57,795 nucleotides of DNA from Gammaproteobacteria bacterium (GTDB taxonomy: Bacteria; Pseudomonadota; Gammaproteobacteria; Pseudomonadales; Halieaceae). Shown here piece after piece: positions 8,208 through 18,171 of the stretch (within the stretch, counting starts at the first letter, position 1; each line of letters begins with the position of its first letter). The stretch is taken from contig JAIBDN010000011.1 of the NCBI GenBank assembly GCA_024686215.1, positions 1-57,795 on the forward strand. Reading direction: 5' to 3'. Both the position numbers and the translations under genes were made by a program. The notes under the pieces were generated by a model. The model had not been told where the DNA came from and searched no databases. It worked only from the letters and a program-made list of their open reading frames with translations.

Positions 8208-8480
8208 TTACTCGGAGGGGGGCACGTACCCTTCGGCCTGATCGTAGTCTTCTCCGGCGAAAAATTTATCCATTTCCAGTTGCAGATATTTTCGCGCCTC
8301 GGGATCTACCAGGCTTAGGTGCTTTTCGTTAATCAACATGGTTTGGTGGGCCTGCCAGTCCTGCCAGGCCTGTTTTGATATGGACTCGAAGATCTCTTGC
8401 CCCTTGGGTCCCGGATAGGGTGCGGCATCGAGGCCTTCCAGCTCTTTCTGGTATTTTTTGCAAAAAACGTTGCGCGACAT
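8208..8480 (-). CDS. yggX: YggX, probable Fe(2+)-trafficking protein
   Basis: A 90-residue protein, the usual YggX length, beginning [16 protein letters not shown] with the conserved Cys7. It ends with the family-typical EGYVPPSE tail. YggX protects Fe-S clusters and DNA from oxidative damage and is linked to iron trafficking. The start at 8480 is 4 bp past the mutY stop (8485), so the two are almost certainly co-transcribed. That pairing is the standard mutY-yggX arrangement, which fits because MutY carries an Fe-S cluster. A longer open frame upstream lies inside mutY and is not used. Confidence 0.95.
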   Translation of the reverse strand: MSRNVFCKKYQKELEGLDAAPYPGPKGQEIFESISKQAWQDWQAHQTMLINEKHLSLVDPEARKYLQLEMDKFFAGEDYDQAEGYVPPSE

Positions 8481-8484
8481 GCGG

Positions 8485-9555
8485 TCACTCCACTGAAAGT
8501 CTGCGATTGGCCAGTTGGGCCAGCAGCTTGGCCACCGGGGCGGCCAGGCCAATTTCCGGCGGCCGGCGACTGTTATACCAGAGCTGGTCCGCGCCTTCCA
8601 TTATTCCTGCCGGTGTACTCGCCAGGTTGACCTGTACCGGCTGTATGTCCAGGTGGTAGTGACTGAAGGTGTGACGAAAATCATCCCATACCTCCACCGA
8701 GTCAGGCGCCAGGCCCCAGCGGTCCATGCACCAGTTATCAGTTTCGTCGAGCGTGCTGATCTCGGGAAAGCACCACAGTCCGCCCCAGATGCCGCTGGCT
8801 GCTCGGCGTTCCAGCCAGATATCACCATTGGCTGCGCGAACCATCAGCAATGCGGTTGATTTTACCGGCATCGACTTACGTGGTTTCTTGCCGGGGTAAT
8901 CCAGCTGGTCACCCTGGGCCCTTGCCCGGCAATCACTGGCTACCGGGCAGATTGCACAGTCGGGGGCGGTGCGGGTGCACAGGGTCGCACCAAGATCCAT
9001 CATCGCCTGGCTATAGTCGCCACTGCGCTGTGCCGGGGTGTGCTGTTCCGCGATCGCCCACAGTTGTTGGTGTATCGCTGATTTACCCGGCCATCCGGGT
9101 ACCGCCGAGTGCCTGGCCAGTACGCGCTTCACATTGCCGTCCAGAATAACTGCACGCTGTCCTCCAGCGATACTGACAATCGCGCCTGCCGTAGAGCGGC
9201 CGATTCCCGGCAATTCACAAAGACCGTCCACCGTGTTGGGGAATTGTCCCGCAAACTGCGTGCACACACTATTAGCGGCGCGGTGCAGGTTGCGCGCCCG
9301 GGCGTAGTAGCCCAGGCCGGTCCACAAGTGTAAAACCTGGTCCAGGGGCGCGCTGGCGAGGGCCTCTACGCTGGGGAAAGCTGCCATAAAGCGCTGGAAA
9401 TACGGTATGACGGTCTTGACCTGGGTTTGTTGCAGCATGATCTCTGAAACCCATACCCGGTAGGCGCTGGTATCGTGCTGCCAGGGCAGGTCCTTGCGGC
9501 CGGCATGGTCAAACCAGGTCAGTGCGCGTTCGGCGAAGCTGGGGGGTGATGGCAT
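8485..9555 (-). CDS. mutY: A/G-specific adenine DNA glycosylase MutY
   Basis: MutY removes adenine mispaired with 8-oxoguanine. The 356-residue protein shows catalytic Glu38 (SEIMLQQTQ), the helix-hairpin-helix [12 protein letters not shown] at 115-126 and the catalytic Asp139 in [12 protein letters not shown]. The four Fe-S cysteines are at 193, 200, 203 and 209 (C-x6-C-x2-C-x5-C). The C-terminal third is the NUDIX-like 8-oxoG recognition domain. It starts at an ATG at 9555, diverging from hisB, and is followed by yggX. Confidence 0.97.
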   Translation of the reverse strand: MPSPPSFAERALTWFDHAGRKDLPWQHDTSAYRVWVSEIMLQQTQVKTVIPYFQRFMAAFPSVEALASAPLDQVLHLWTGLGYYARARNLHRAANSVCTQFAGQFPNTVDGLCELPGIGRSTAGAIVSIAGGQRAVILDGNVKRVLARHSAVPGWPGKSAIHQQLWAIAEQHTPAQRSGDYSQAMMDLGATLCTRTAPDCAICPVASDCRARAQGDQLDYPGKKPRKSMPVKSTALLMVRAANGDIWLERRAASGIWGGLWCFPEISTLDETDNWCMDRWGLAPDSVEVWDDFRHTFSHYHLDIQPVQVNLASTPAGIMEGADQLWYNSRRPPEIGLAAPVAKLLAQLANRRLSVE

Positions 9556-9640
9556 CAGTAGGTGAACAGGCTCAAATAGCAGGCGTCTAGGGTAATGTCA
9601 GAGTGTGAAAACCTCCAGTGAATTAAACGTCGCATTCTTT

Positions 9641-9674
9641 TATAATGCCCGGCTTTGCGGGGTATGCTCCCCGC
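9641..9674 (+). promoter_or_regulatory. hisB -10 element and 5' leader hairpin
   Basis: A consensus TATAAT at 9641-9646 has no convincing -35 at 16-18 bp. Just downstream, GCGGGG (9657-9662) pairs with CCCCGC (9669-9674) around a 6-nt loop, ending 8 nt before the GGTGGAGA ribosome site of hisB. No histidine leader peptide or T-tract is visible, so classical attenuation is not supported. A transcript-stability or translation role is possible. Confidence 0.45.
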
Positions 9675-9695
9675 ACAATCCTGGTGGAGAGACCG

Positions 9696-10289
9696 ATGGC
9701 TGAGCGTAAGGCCACAGTAGAAAGAAATACTCTGGAGACCCAGATTACCGTAGCGGTGAACCTGGATGGCTCCGGGGCCACGAATTTTGATACCGGCGTG
9801 CCGTTCCTGGAGCACATGCTGGATCAGATCGCGCGGCACGGACTGATTGACCTCAGTGTAAGTGCCAAGGGTGATCTACACATCGATGACCACCACACGG
9901 TGGAAGATATAGGCATTACCCTCGGCCAGGCTTTCACTCAAGCCGTTGGCGACAAAAAGGGCCTGATGCGCTATGGACACGCTTATGTACCTTTGGATGA
10001 GGCCCTGTCTCGCGTGGTAATCGATTTCTCCGGCCGCCCGGGCCTGGAGTTCAATGTACCGTTCACCCGCGCAGCGGTTGGCGGCTTCGACGTGGACTTG
10101 TTCATGGAGTTTTTCCAGGGCTTTGTTAATCATGCCCTGGTAACCCTGCACGTGGATAATCTGCGTGGCGACAATAGTCACCACCAGATAGAGACGGTAT
10201 TCAAAGCCTTCGGGCGTGCCCTGCGCATGGCTCTGTCTGTGGACCCGCGTATGGCGGGGGTGATGCCTTCTACCAAAGGCGTTCTTTAG
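9696..10289 (+). CDS. hisB: Imidazoleglycerol-phosphate dehydratase HisB (monofunctional)
   Basis: The 197-residue enzyme carries out the sixth step of histidine biosynthesis, dehydrating imidazoleglycerol phosphate. The metal-binding histidine motifs DDHHTVED and DNSHHQIE are present, and the length fits the monofunctional form without the phosphatase domain found in enterics. The ATG at 9696 follows GGTGGAGA at ideal spacing; the frame is open 17 codons further upstream without a plausible start. It heads hisB-hisH-hisA-hisF, all on the plus strand with gaps of at most 10 bp or overlaps, hence one operon. Confidence 0.97.
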   Translation: MAERKATVERNTLETQITVAVNLDGSGATNFDTGVPFLEHMLDQIARHGLIDLSVSAKGDLHIDDHHTVEDIGITLGQAFTQAVGDKKGLMRYGHAYVPLDEALSRVVIDFSGRPGLEFNVPFTRAAVGGFDVDLFMEFFQGFVNHALVTLHVDNLRGDNSHHQIETVFKAFGRALRMALSVDPRMAGVMPSTKGVL

Positions 10290-10299
10290 GGGTTTAAGG

Positions 10300-10950
10300 A
10301 TGAGTGGTGTAGTCGCCGTTATTGATTACGGCATGGGTAATCTGCATTCCGTGGCCAGTGCGCTTGAGCATGTGGGCGCGGACAAAGTATTGGTGACCCA
10401 CGATGCTGAACTGATTCGCCAGGCAGATCGGGTGGTATTCCCGGGGGTGGGCGCTATTCGCGACTGCATGACTGAAATTCGCCGCTTGCACTGCGCTCAG
10501 TTGCTTGCCGATGCCCTGGTTGAACAACACAAACCGGTGCTGGCCATTTGTGTCGGCATGCAGGCGCTGATGACCCACTCTGAAGAGAACGACGGAGTGG
10601 ATTGCCTGGATATTATTCCCGGTGAGGTGCGCTATTTCGGCAACCCGTTAGTGGATGATCAACAGCAGCGTCTCAAGGTCCCCCACATGGGCTGGAACGA
10701 GGTGCGCCAGTGTATGCCGCACCCTCTGTGGCGCGATATTCCCGATATGACTCGATTTTATTTCGTGCACAGCTATTACGTGGACGCGGTGGATCGCAGT
10801 TTGCTGGCTGGCTCTGTGCAGTACGGGGTGAGTGCCGATGCCGCGCTGGCGCGGGATAATCTGTTTGCTGTGCAGTTCCACCCGGAAAAAAGCCACACGG
10901 CGGGACTGCAACTGTTACGTAATTTTCTGGAGTGGAACGGCCAATGCTGA
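10300..10950 (+). CDS. hisH: Imidazole glycerol phosphate synthase glutaminase subunit HisH
   Basis: HisH frees ammonia from glutamine and channels it to HisF. The class I amidotransferase triad is visible: nucleophile Cys84 (AICVGMQ) with His194 and Glu196 (QFHPEKS). The oxyanion strand reads PGVGA at 48-52. At 216 residues it has the expected size. It starts 10 bp after hisB and its last codons overlap the hisA start by 7 bp, indicating coupled translation. Confidence 0.97.
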   Translation: MSGVVAVIDYGMGNLHSVASALEHVGADKVLVTHDAELIRQADRVVFPGVGAIRDCMTEIRRLHCAQLLADALVEQHKPVLAICVGMQALMTHSEENDGVDCLDIIPGEVRYFGNPLVDDQQQRLKVPHMGWNEVRQCMPHPLWRDIPDMTRFYFVHSYYVDAVDRSLLAGSVQYGVSADAALARDNLFAVQFHPEKSHTAGLQLLRNFLEWNGQC

Positions 10951-11678
10951 TAATTCCCGCGATTGATTTGAAGGATGGCCAGTGCGTGCGCCTGCGTCAG
11001 GGGTTGATGGATGACAGCACGGTATTCTCCGATGACCCAGTGGCCATGGCGCGTAAGTGGGTGGATGCTGGTTGTCGGCGCCTGCACCTGGTGGATCTTA
11101 ACGGCGCTTTTGCCGGTGAACCCGTTAACGGTGAAGTGGTAACAGCCATTGTTGCGGCTTACCCGGATCTGCCGGTACAGATTGGCGGTGGTATCCGCAG
11201 TCTGGAGACTATAGAGCACTACGTGAAAGCGGGCGTCAGTTACGTCATTCTCGGCACCAAGGCGGTGAAAGAACCGGCCTTTGTGGCGCAGGCCTGTGCC
11301 GCATTCCCGGGTAAGGTTATCGTGGGGCTTGACGCCAAAGATGGCCTGGTTGCTACCGATGGCTGGGCTGAGGTTTCTGAGGTTCGCGCCACCGATCTGG
11401 CAAAGCAATTTGAATCCGCTGGCGTGTCTGCCATTGTCTACACCGACATTGCCCGCGATGGCATGATGCAGGGCGTTAACGTTGAAGCGACTGTGGCCAT
11501 GGCGCAGGCCTCGAGTATTCCGGTGATTGCCTCTGGCGGAATTACCAATCTGGACGATATCAAAGGCCTGCTTGCCGTGGCTGACCAGGGTATTTGCGGG
11601 GCTATTACCGGGCGTGCAATTTATGAGGGAACACTCGATGTAGCCGAGGCCCAGCGCCTCTGTGACGGAGACGCCTGA
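10944..11678 (+). CDS. hisA: Phosphoribosylformimino-AICAR ribotide isomerase HisA
   Basis: HisA isomerises ProFAR to PRFAR, the substrate of HisF-HisH. The 244-residue (beta-alpha)8 barrel starts [12 protein letters not shown] with catalytic Asp8. The second acid is Asp130 or lies in the YTDIARDG segment. Phosphate-binding loops GGGIR and ASGGI are present. I use the ATG at 10944, which overlaps the end of hisH by 7 bp; an in-frame GTG four codons upstream lacks family support. Confidence 0.97.
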   Translation: MLIIPAIDLKDGQCVRLRQGLMDDSTVFSDDPVAMARKWVDAGCRRLHLVDLNGAFAGEPVNGEVVTAIVAAYPDLPVQIGGGIRSLETIEHYVKAGVSYVILGTKAVKEPAFVAQACAAFPGKVIVGLDAKDGLVATDGWAEVSEVRATDLAKQFESAGVSAIVYTDIARDGMMQGVNVEATVAMAQASSIPVIASGGITNLDDIKGLLAVADQGICGAITGRAIYEGTLDVAEAQRLCDGDA

Positions 11679-11680
11679 GC

Positions 11681-12454
11681 GTGGGCCTGGCGAAACGCAT
11701 AATCCCTTGCCTGGATGTGGAGAACGGCCGGGTGGTGAAGGGCGTTAATTTTGTGGATATCCGCGACGCCGGGGATCCGGTGGAAATCGCCATCCGCTAT
11801 AACCAGCAGGGCGCCGACGAAATCACTTTTCTGGACATTACCGCCAGTCATGAAGGCCGCGATACCACCGTACACACCGTAGAGAAAATTGCCGAGCAGG
11901 TGTTTATTCCGCTAACCGTAGGCGGAGGCATTCGTGCGGTGGAAGACATCCGCACAATGCTCAATGCCGGAGCGGATAAGGTCAGCATCAACACGGCTGC
12001 AATTCATAACCCGGAGCTGGTGCGTGAGGCCGCGCAGCGCTTCGGTTCCCAGTGTATCGTAGTCGCTATCGATGCCAAGCGGGTGGATGATGTGGATGGT
12101 AAACCGCGCTGGGAAATTTTCACCCATGGCGGTCGCAAGCCCACTGGTATCGATGCAGTGGCCTGGGCTGTGCGTATGGCAGAGTTGGGAGCGGGGGAGA
12201 TCCTGCTTACCAGTATGGACCGCGATGGTACCAAGAACGGGTTTGAACTGGGGGTCACGCGGGCGATTAGCGATGCTGTAGAGATTCCGGTAATAGCCTC
12301 GGGTGGCGTAGGTAATCTCGATCACCTGGTAGAGGGAATTACCATTGGCGGCGCCGATGCCGTATTGGCTGCCAGCATCTTTCACTTTGGTGAATATTCA
12401 GTGCCCCAGGCCAAAAGGTACATGGCCGAGCACGGCGTAGAAGTGCGCCTCTAG
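11681..12454 (+). CDS. hisF: Imidazole glycerol phosphate synthase cyclase subunit HisF
   Basis: HisF closes the imidazole ring, producing imidazoleglycerol phosphate and AICAR, a link to purine synthesis. The 257-residue barrel begins [13 protein letters not shown] with catalytic Asp12. The second catalytic acid is Asp131 in AIDAKR. The start codon is GTG at 11681, 2 bp after the hisA stop. It ends the hisBHAF operon and faces ctp tail-to-tail with a 1-bp gap and no obvious terminator between them. Confidence 0.97.
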   Translation: MGLAKRIIPCLDVENGRVVKGVNFVDIRDAGDPVEIAIRYNQQGADEITFLDITASHEGRDTTVHTVEKIAEQVFIPLTVGGGIRAVEDIRTMLNAGADKVSINTAAIHNPELVREAAQRFGSQCIVVAIDAKRVDDVDGKPRWEIFTHGGRKPTGIDAVAWAVRMAELGAGEILLTSMDRDGTKNGFELGVTRAISDAVEIPVIASGGVGNLDHLVEGITIGGADAVLAASIFHFGEYSVPQAKRYMAEHGVEVRL

Positions 12455-12455
12455 C

Positions 12456-13784
12456 TCAGGATTCCCCGGTGCTTTTCTCGCTGTTCTGGTTCGCAGGTTT
12501 CTGTGGTCGCATACCCAGGACATTCAGGCCTTTGAGCAAGGTGAGTGCTTCGTAAAGCTGGTTGTCTGACGACAGTAACTCGCTGGCGACTTTTCTGGAG
12601 GATTCGGTTTTCTTGCTATCGCCATTGCCGTTAACGTTGTTCAGGTGACCAGAGAGGTCTGCTTCGGTAATGCGTCGCGTATTGTCATAGGTGGTGACCT
12701 TGGCGCGTTCCACCAGAATATCCGGTTCGATGCCTTCGGCCTGTATGGAACGGCCATCGGGGGTGAAATACAGGGCTGTGGTCAATTTCACCGCGCGCGA
12801 CTCGGAGAGGGGCAAAATGGTTTGCACCGAGCCCTTGCCGAAACTGTGGGTACCCATAACTACCGCCCTGCCGTGGTCCTGCAGGGCGCCGGCGACTATC
12901 TCTGAGGCACTGGCGGAGCCGCCGTTAATCAGCACTACCAGTGGCGTACCTGCGCTGCTGTCGCTTTCTTCCGCTTTATAATACATCTCCGAGTTGGCCA
13001 GGCGGCCCTCGGTGTAGACCACAGTGCCGCCGTCCATGAACAATCCAGCGACGTCGACACTGGCGCGCAGTATACCGCCCGGATTGTTGCGCAGATCAAG
13101 CACCAGGCCTTTCAGCTCCTGTTCGTTCATAAGCTTTTTCAGGGACTTGCCCACGTCCGGGCCGGTGGTACTCTGGAATTGGGCAACGCGGATGTAGCCG
13201 TAACCTGGTTCCAGCCAGCGCTGGCGCACGCTGGCCATCTTGATGATGTCGCGCACTACAGTGACATCAAAAGGCTGGCTCTCACCCGCGCGGCCTATGG
13301 TGAGATTGATTTCGCTACCCTTGGGGCCGCGCATGATGTCGATGGCCTCGTTCAGGCTCATGCCCTTTACTGGCACCTTGTCCAGCTTGAGGATGACATC
13401 CCCACTTTGCAGGCCTGCGGCGGCCGCCGGAGACCCGTCTATCGGGGAGACAATCTTGACGTAACCGTCCTCCATGCCGACTTCAAGGCCCAGGCCGGTG
13501 AACTCTCCGGAGGTAGTGTCCTGCAGGTTTTTAAAGGCATCCTCGGTCAGGTATACCGAATGTGGATCCAGGCCCGTCAGCATGCCCTGAATGGCGTATT
13601 CCAGCAGGGTACTGTCGTCTATTTCTTCCACGTAGCCGATACGAATCTGGTTGTAGACGTCGGCGAAAGTGCGCAACTCATCCAGCGGCAATTGGCCTTC
13701 TTGCTCCACCGCCAGCGACGGTATGGATATTGCCAGGGTGACCGCAGCCAGCAGTCTGTTACAGCTCGGAAAAGATATACGCAT
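12456..13784 (-). CDS. ctpA: Carboxyl-terminal processing protease (S41 family, CtpA/Prc-like)
   Basis: A periplasmic S41 protease of 442 residues. An N-terminal signal sequence precedes a PDZ domain (roughly 80-170, with GLGLEVG and SPAAAAGLQSGDVI). The protease core carries the Ser-Lys dyad Ser292 (NGGSASASE) and Lys317 (THSFGKGSV), with the same 25-residue spacing as E. coli Prc. I chose the ATG at 13784 because a signal peptide follows it; a longer frame begins at 13844. It lies just downstream of envC, as in many gammaproteobacteria, suggesting a joint role in envelope and peptidoglycan turnover. Confidence 0.92.
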   Translation of the reverse strand: MRISFPSCNRLLAAVTLAISIPSLAVEQEGQLPLDELRTFADVYNQIRIGYVEEIDDSTLLEYAIQGMLTGLDPHSVYLTEDAFKNLQDTTSGEFTGLGLEVGMEDGYVKIVSPIDGSPAAAAGLQSGDVILKLDKVPVKGMSLNEAIDIMRGPKGSEINLTIGRAGESQPFDVTVVRDIIKMASVRQRWLEPGYGYIRVAQFQSTTGPDVGKSLKKLMNEQELKGLVLDLRNNPGGILRASVDVAGLFMDGGTVVYTEGRLANSEMYYKAEESDSSAGTPLVVLINGGSASASEIVAGALQDHGRAVVMGTHSFGKGSVQTILPLSESRAVKLTTALYFTPDGRSIQAEGIEPDILVERAKVTTYDNTRRITEADLSGHLNNVNGNGDSKKTESSRKVASELLSSDNQLYEALTLLKGLNVLGMRPQKPANQNSEKSTGES

Positions 13785-13881
13785 GATTACCGCCAGGGTG
13801 GCCGCCGGGCCACGTGATGCACAAGGCCGGACAGTGTAACGCATTCCCTACGGGAGGTGCCAAGCCAGCGCCGCGCGCCGC

Positions 13882-15039
13882 TCAGCCGCGGCACCAGCTC
13901 GCCGGATTGGTTGGTTTGCCCTGGTGACGGATCTCGAAATACAAGGCGGAGCGATCCAGCCCGCCGCTGTCGCCCACCGTACTGATTGGCGTGCCCGCAG
14001 AGACCCATTCACCCACTTCCCGCAACAGGCTCTGGTTGTGAGCGTAGAGACTCATATAGCCGTCGCCATGGTCGATGATCAGCAACAGACCCGAACCGCG
14101 TAACCAGTCCGAGTAGACCACCCGCCCGTGGTGTATGGCCTTTACCGTGGTGCCTTCTTGCATTGGGATATGGATGCCCTGCCAACGCATTTTCCCCTCG
14201 TTGCGGGATTTGCCAAAGCGATTGCTGGGTTTGCCACTGACCGGCCAGGGCATTTTGCCTTTAGCGGTCTTGAATGCCTGGTAGTTTTCGGGAACCTGCA
14301 GATTGACTACGGTCTCTTCAATCGCCTGCAGCAGGCTTTCCAATTCTTTGCGATCCAGTTCTTTTTGCTTGAGCTGCTGGCCCTTGTTGCTAATGCTGGT
14401 GGCCAGGCTGGCTATCGCCTGGGAGCGGGTTTCACGTGCCGTTACCAGTTGTAATTGCTGTTTTTCCAGCGCCAGGCGCTGCTCTTCGAGTTGCGCCAGA
14501 GTTGCTGCGATGCCCTGCTCAACGGCCTGCAACTGTTGCAGGGTTGCCCGATACTGACCAAGCAGCGCGTTGCGTGCCTCGAAAAAATAGCGGTAGTAGC
14601 CCATGGTGCGGGCGACGGTGTGCGGGCTTTCCTGATTGAGCAGAACCTTGATTTGCCCCTGTCGGCCCATTTGCCAGGCTGTTTTCAGCTCTGTGGCGAT
14701 GCGCGCCTGCTGTTGATCGCGCGATTGCTGTAGTTGGCTGCGTTGCTGCTGCAATGAGGATAGTTCGGTTTTTCCCGCAGCTATTGCCTGGCGGTTCTGT
14801 TGCATCTCGCGCTGCAGCTTACCCAGGCGCACCTCGGCATCCCGTAATTGTTTTTGCAGTTTGTTCTTGCGGCTGCTGGCGCTGGAAATATCGCGCTGAA
14901 TTTTCTGGATATCGCGCTGCAGTTGCTGCAGTTCACCGCGGGCTTTTTCTTCGTCGGACTGGGCCAAGGCATAGACGGACGCCGCCGCCAGCAGCAGTGC
15001 CGCCAGCGTTCGCCGCCATGCCGGTGAGCGCTGCGGCAT
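13882..15039 (-). CDS. envC: Murein hydrolase activator EnvC-like protein
   Basis: A 385-residue periplasmic protein: a signal peptide (LAALLLAAASVYALAQ), a long Gln/Leu/Arg-rich coiled coil of about 22-250, and a C-terminal LytM (M23) domain of about 265-385. In the LytM part the metal-binding histidines are missing (QGIHIP and YFEIRHQG replace the active H-x3-D and H-x-H patterns). It is therefore a degenerate activator of the division amidases rather than a hydrolase. The ATG at 15039 lies 5 bp after gpmI. The same frame is open for another 95 codons inside gpmI, but the signal peptide fixes the start here. Confidence 0.92.
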   Translation of the reverse strand: MPQRSPAWRRTLAALLLAAASVYALAQSDEEKARGELQQLQRDIQKIQRDISSASSRKNKLQKQLRDAEVRLGKLQREMQQNRQAIAAGKTELSSLQQQRSQLQQSRDQQQARIATELKTAWQMGRQGQIKVLLNQESPHTVARTMGYYRYFFEARNALLGQYRATLQQLQAVEQGIAATLAQLEEQRLALEKQQLQLVTARETRSQAIASLATSISNKGQQLKQKELDRKELESLLQAIEETVVNLQVPENYQAFKTAKGKMPWPVSGKPSNRFGKSRNEGKMRWQGIHIPMQEGTTVKAIHHGRVVYSDWLRGSGLLLIIDHGDGYMSLYAHNQSLLREVGEWVSAGTPISTVGDSGGLDRSALYFEIRHQGKPTNPASWCRG

Positions 15040-15044
15040 GAGCG

Positions 15045-16598
15045 TCAGGCTGTGCCGGCCAGGTTTTCGCCGGACATTTCCACAGGCTGTGGCAGTCCCA
15101 TCAGTCCCAGCAGGGTTGGGGCGATGTCGGCAAGAACCCCGCCTTCGGCCCTGAGTTGCACTGTCCTGGGGCCGATATAGACCAGGGGCACGTGTTCGGT
15201 GGTGTGTTGGGTGTGCAGCTGCCCCGACTGATAGTCGAGCATCTGCTCGCAGTTGCCGTGATCCGCGGTTACCAGGGCCTGAGCACCCACTTCCAGTAGT
15301 GCTTGCTCGACCCGGCCCAGGCATTGATCCAGCGCTTCCACGGCTTTTATCGCTGCCTCGTAAACCCCGGTGTGGCCAACCATATCGCCATTGGCGTAAT
15401 TGCAGACAATGAGATCGTATTTACCTGAATGTATGGCGGCTACGAGTTTATCGGTCAGCTCCGGTGCGCTCATTTCGGGTTGCAGGTCGTAGGTGGCGAC
15501 ATCCGGGGAGGGAATTAGCTCGCGCACTTCACCGGGAAACAGTTCCTCACGGCCGCCGCTGAAGAAAAAAGTAACGTGGGCATATTTTTCTGTTTCCGCC
15601 ATGCGCAACTGCGTCATGTTCTGCTGCGCCACGTAGTCTCCGAGTACATTGTTCAAGGGCTGCGGTGGAAAGGCGCAACTGGCGTCTATATCTGCAGCGT
15701 ACTCGGTGGTCATCACGAAATCCGCCAGCACGGGAACGACCCGGCGCGGGAAATTGTCGAAATCGGCAGCAACGAAGGCACGGGTCAGCTGCCGTGCGCG
15801 ATCGGCGCGGAAGTTCATGAACAACACGCTGTCCCCGTCGGCAACGGTGACCGGTTCCTGCCCTTGGGCACAGATACTGGTGGGCAACACGAATTCGTCG
15901 TTTTCTTCACGCGCGTAAGCAGCCGCAAGTGCCTGGCGGGCACTGTCTGCACGGTGTGGGGCCACACCCTCGGTCAGCAATCGGTAGGCCTGCTCTACGC
16001 GATCCCAGCGGTTGTCCCTGTCCATGGCGTAATAACGCCCGGTCACACTGGCCGTGCGGCCACAACCCAGTTCGGCGAACAACGCGTCAGCTTGCTCCAG
16101 TGATGGCTCGGCACTGCGCGGGGGCGTGTCACGCCCATCCAGAAACGCGTGCAGGTAAATCCGCTGCGCGCCGCGTTTGGCGGCAAGACGAATTGCGGCA
16201 AAGATTTGCTGTTCGTGGCTGTGCACCCCCCCCTGGGACAGGAGGCCGAAAATGTGCACTGCGCCATTGCCCTGTATGGCCCGGTCAATCGCATTGACGT
16301 AAGCCGGGTTGGTGTCGAAGCTACCGTCGGCGATAGCCTGATCGATGCGGGTGATACTCTGGAAAACGATCCGACCAGAGCCCAGGCTTATGTGACCAAC
16401 CTCTGAGTTGCCCATTTGCCCTTCGGGTAGGCCGACATCCAGGCCTGAGCCTGAGATCAGGGTGTGCGGAGCCTGTGCCCAAAGCCTGTCCCAGACGGGC
16501 GTATTGCCGTTGGCGATGGCGTTATCCTGACGTTCTTCCCGGTGGCCCCAGCCGTCCAGGATGATCAAAACGGTGGGTTTTTTGTCGTTGCTACTCAT
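15045..16598 (-). CDS. gpmI: 2,3-bisphosphoglycerate-independent phosphoglycerate mutase GpmI
   Basis: This enzyme interconverts 3- and 2-phosphoglycerate in glycolysis and gluconeogenesis using two Mn ions. The 517-residue protein begins with the alkaline-phosphatase-fold metal site [10 protein letters not shown] and has the phosphoserine nucleophile Ser65 in QMGNSEVGH. Metal ligands recur in [10 protein letters not shown] near the C-terminus. Length and order match the family. It leads the gpmI-envC-ctp string and is divergent from the membrane rhodanese gene. Confidence 0.97.
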   Translation of the reverse strand: MSSNDKKPTVLIILDGWGHREERQDNAIANGNTPVWDRLWAQAPHTLISGSGLDVGLPEGQMGNSEVGHISLGSGRIVFQSITRIDQAIADGSFDTNPAYVNAIDRAIQGNGAVHIFGLLSQGGVHSHEQQIFAAIRLAAKRGAQRIYLHAFLDGRDTPPRSAEPSLEQADALFAELGCGRTASVTGRYYAMDRDNRWDRVEQAYRLLTEGVAPHRADSARQALAAAYAREENDEFVLPTSICAQGQEPVTVADGDSVLFMNFRADRARQLTRAFVAADFDNFPRRVVPVLADFVMTTEYAADIDASCAFPPQPLNNVLGDYVAQQNMTQLRMAETEKYAHVTFFFSGGREELFPGEVRELIPSPDVATYDLQPEMSAPELTDKLVAAIHSGKYDLIVCNYANGDMVGHTGVYEAAIKAVEALDQCLGRVEQALLEVGAQALVTADHGNCEQMLDYQSGQLHTQHTTEHVPLVYIGPRTVQLRAEGGVLADIAPTLLGLMGLPQPVEMSGENLAGTA

Positions 16599-16828
16599 TG
16601 GGCATCCACTGTGTTGCTAAGGGTAAATAGCGGGTTGCTGGAGGCGTGCATTTTACCCTGTCTGCTGTTGCGGTGCATTGCCTATCTGGTTTGCTGCGAG
16701 GCCTCGGGGGGAGCACCTACGGGGCTGGTTGCGTCAGGACAGACCCTGTATACTTGGCGCCTTTTTGAGCAGCCAGGCCTTGCTGATCCCAGCGCGGTAC
16801 CCTGCTCCTAGTGAACTGAACTCGCACC

Positions 16829-17242
16829 ATGGCACTTTTTCTAGAATTTCTGGCTCAGCAGTGGATCCTGGTTATCGCATTGCTGGCTGTCATTATCATG
16901 TTGGTACTGCATGAAGCCCGCAAATCCGGTCCCTCCCTGTCACCGCAGCAGGCTATCAACCTGGTGAATAATCAGCAGGGGGTGTTTGTGGATTTACGCG
17001 ATGCCGCGGAATACAAGAAGGGACATATCGTGGATGCCCTGCATATTCCCGCCAGCAAAGTGGCTGACCGCATTGCGGAGCTGGAAAAGTTTCGCGACAA
17101 ACCCATAGTGCTGGTATGTAAAATGGGGCAGCAATCAGGAGCCGCGGGTAAGCAACTTAAGGCCGGCGATTTCGATAAGGTCTACAAGATGAGCGGCGGC
17201 ATGCTGGAGTGGACCAATCTGCAACTGCCCACCGTAAACTAG
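16829..17242 (+). CDS. yibN: Membrane-anchored rhodanese-like protein (YibN type)
   Basis: A 137-residue protein with one N-terminal membrane helix (about 11-27) and a single rhodanese domain whose active loop is VCKMGQQSG with Cys97. Rhodaneses carry sulfane sulfur; the anchored YibN type has no settled substrate. Its position directly before grxC and secB is the same as in E. coli, and this supports the identification. The ATG at 16829 lies about 75 bp after a possible TATACT -10 element (16749-16754). Confidence 0.92.
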   Translation: MALFLEFLAQQWILVIALLAVIIMLVLHEARKSGPSLSPQQAINLVNNQQGVFVDLRDAAEYKKGHIVDALHIPASKVADRIAELEKFRDKPIVLVCKMGQQSGAAGKQLKAGDFDKVYKMSGGMLEWTNLQLPTVN

Positions 17243-17254
17243 GGACCAGCCTGC

Positions 17255-17518
17255 ATGGATAACAATGTCACCCTGTACACCACCCGGTTCTGTCCTTACT
17301 GCATGCACGCCCGAGGTCTGCTGGACAGCAAAGGCGTGCAATACACAGATATCGCGGTAGACGGACAACCACAATTGCGCCAGGAAATGATGCAACGTAG
17401 CGGGCGCCACACCGTACCCCAGATCTGGATAGGCGAGCGGCACGTGGGCGGCTTTGATGATATGGCGCTGCTGGAGCGACAGGGGCAACTGGACGATTTA
17501 CTGAAAACGACGCCCTGA
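17255..17518 (+). CDS. grxC: Glutaredoxin 3 (GrxC)
   Basis: An 87-residue glutathione-dependent thiol-disulfide oxidoreductase with the dithiol active site C13-P-Y-C16. The cis-proline motif TVPQIWI and the glutathione-binding GGFDD follow. It reduces protein disulfides in the cytoplasm. It sits 12 bp after the rhodanese gene and 41 bp before secB in a conserved order. Confidence 0.96.
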   Translation: MDNNVTLYTTRFCPYCMHARGLLDSKGVQYTDIAVDGQPQLRQEMMQRSGRHTVPQIWIGERHVGGFDDMALLERQGQLDDLLKTTP

Positions 17519-17559
17519 AGGGCGTTCTGAAACTGCAACAATAACCGGAGGAAGGCATT

Positions 17560-18060
17560 ATGGCCGAGGAACAAGCAGCAGCATCACAGGAACAGGCGCA
17601 GCAGCAGTTTGCCATGCAGCGCATTTACAGCAAGGACCTGTCTTTTGAATCCCCATCCACACCCGGGGTTTTCACCAAGCAGTGGCAGCCCAAGGTCAAC
17701 GTCGATCTGAATACCAAAAGCGACAAAATTGACGAGCAGGGTAATTTCGAAGTGGTGCTGACCATCACTATCACCGCGAAAATTGAAGAAGAAACGGCCT
17801 TTCTGGTGGAAATACAGCAGGCCGGCATATTCTTTATTGCGGGTTTTGAAGGTGAAGACCTGCGTCGCGTGCTGGGCACTGCAGCGCCTAACATTCTTTT
17901 TCCGTATGCACGCGAAGCCATTGACGCGGTGTGTGTGAAAGGTGGTTTTCCACCAGTGATGCTGGCCCCGGTCAACTTCGATGCCCTGTATCAGCAGGCC
18001 CTGGCCCAGGCCCAGGCAGCGCCCGCAGCGGAAGAAGCGGCAGAGCCAGCCACTCACTGA
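17560..18060 (+). CDS. secB: Protein-export chaperone SecB
   Basis: SecB is a tetrameric cytoplasmic chaperone that keeps preproteins unfolded and hands them to SecA. The 166-residue sequence has the family core FAMQRIYSKDLSFESPS, a beta-rich middle and the conserved FPPVMLAPVNFDALY segment. An acidic, Ala/Glu-rich tail completes it. The ATG at 17560 follows a strong GGAGGAA site. A clear terminator follows the gene. Confidence 0.97.
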   Translation: MAEEQAAASQEQAQQQFAMQRIYSKDLSFESPSTPGVFTKQWQPKVNVDLNTKSDKIDEQGNFEVVLTITITAKIEEETAFLVEIQQAGIFFIAGFEGEDLRRVLGTAAPNILFPYAREAIDAVCVKGGFPPVMLAPVNFDALYQQALAQAQAAPAAEEAAEPATH

Positions 18061-18079
18061 TTGGTGAGAAGCTGAGATT

Positions 18080-18101
18080 AAGGGGCCTAGGCCCCTTTTT
18101 T
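18080..18101 (+). terminator. Rho-independent terminator after secB
   Basis: AAGGGGC and GCCCCTT form a 7-bp stem with a CTAG loop, followed directly by a T-run. It closes the yibN-grxC-secB unit and may also act for trmL, which converges from the other side. Confidence 0.85.
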
Positions 18102-18171
18102 ATTGTCTATGCAGGTTAATAAGCGCTCACTGTCGTTTTGTTAGCCAGCAAGCCACTGTGGCTATCGATGC

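Noticed and set aside
13179-13817. Long open frame antisense to ctpA
   Set aside because: A shadow of a GC-rich protease gene, without start signals or family features.
15040-15324. Upstream 95-codon extension of the envC frame
   Set aside because: It lies within gpmI in another frame and would bury the signal peptide of EnvC.
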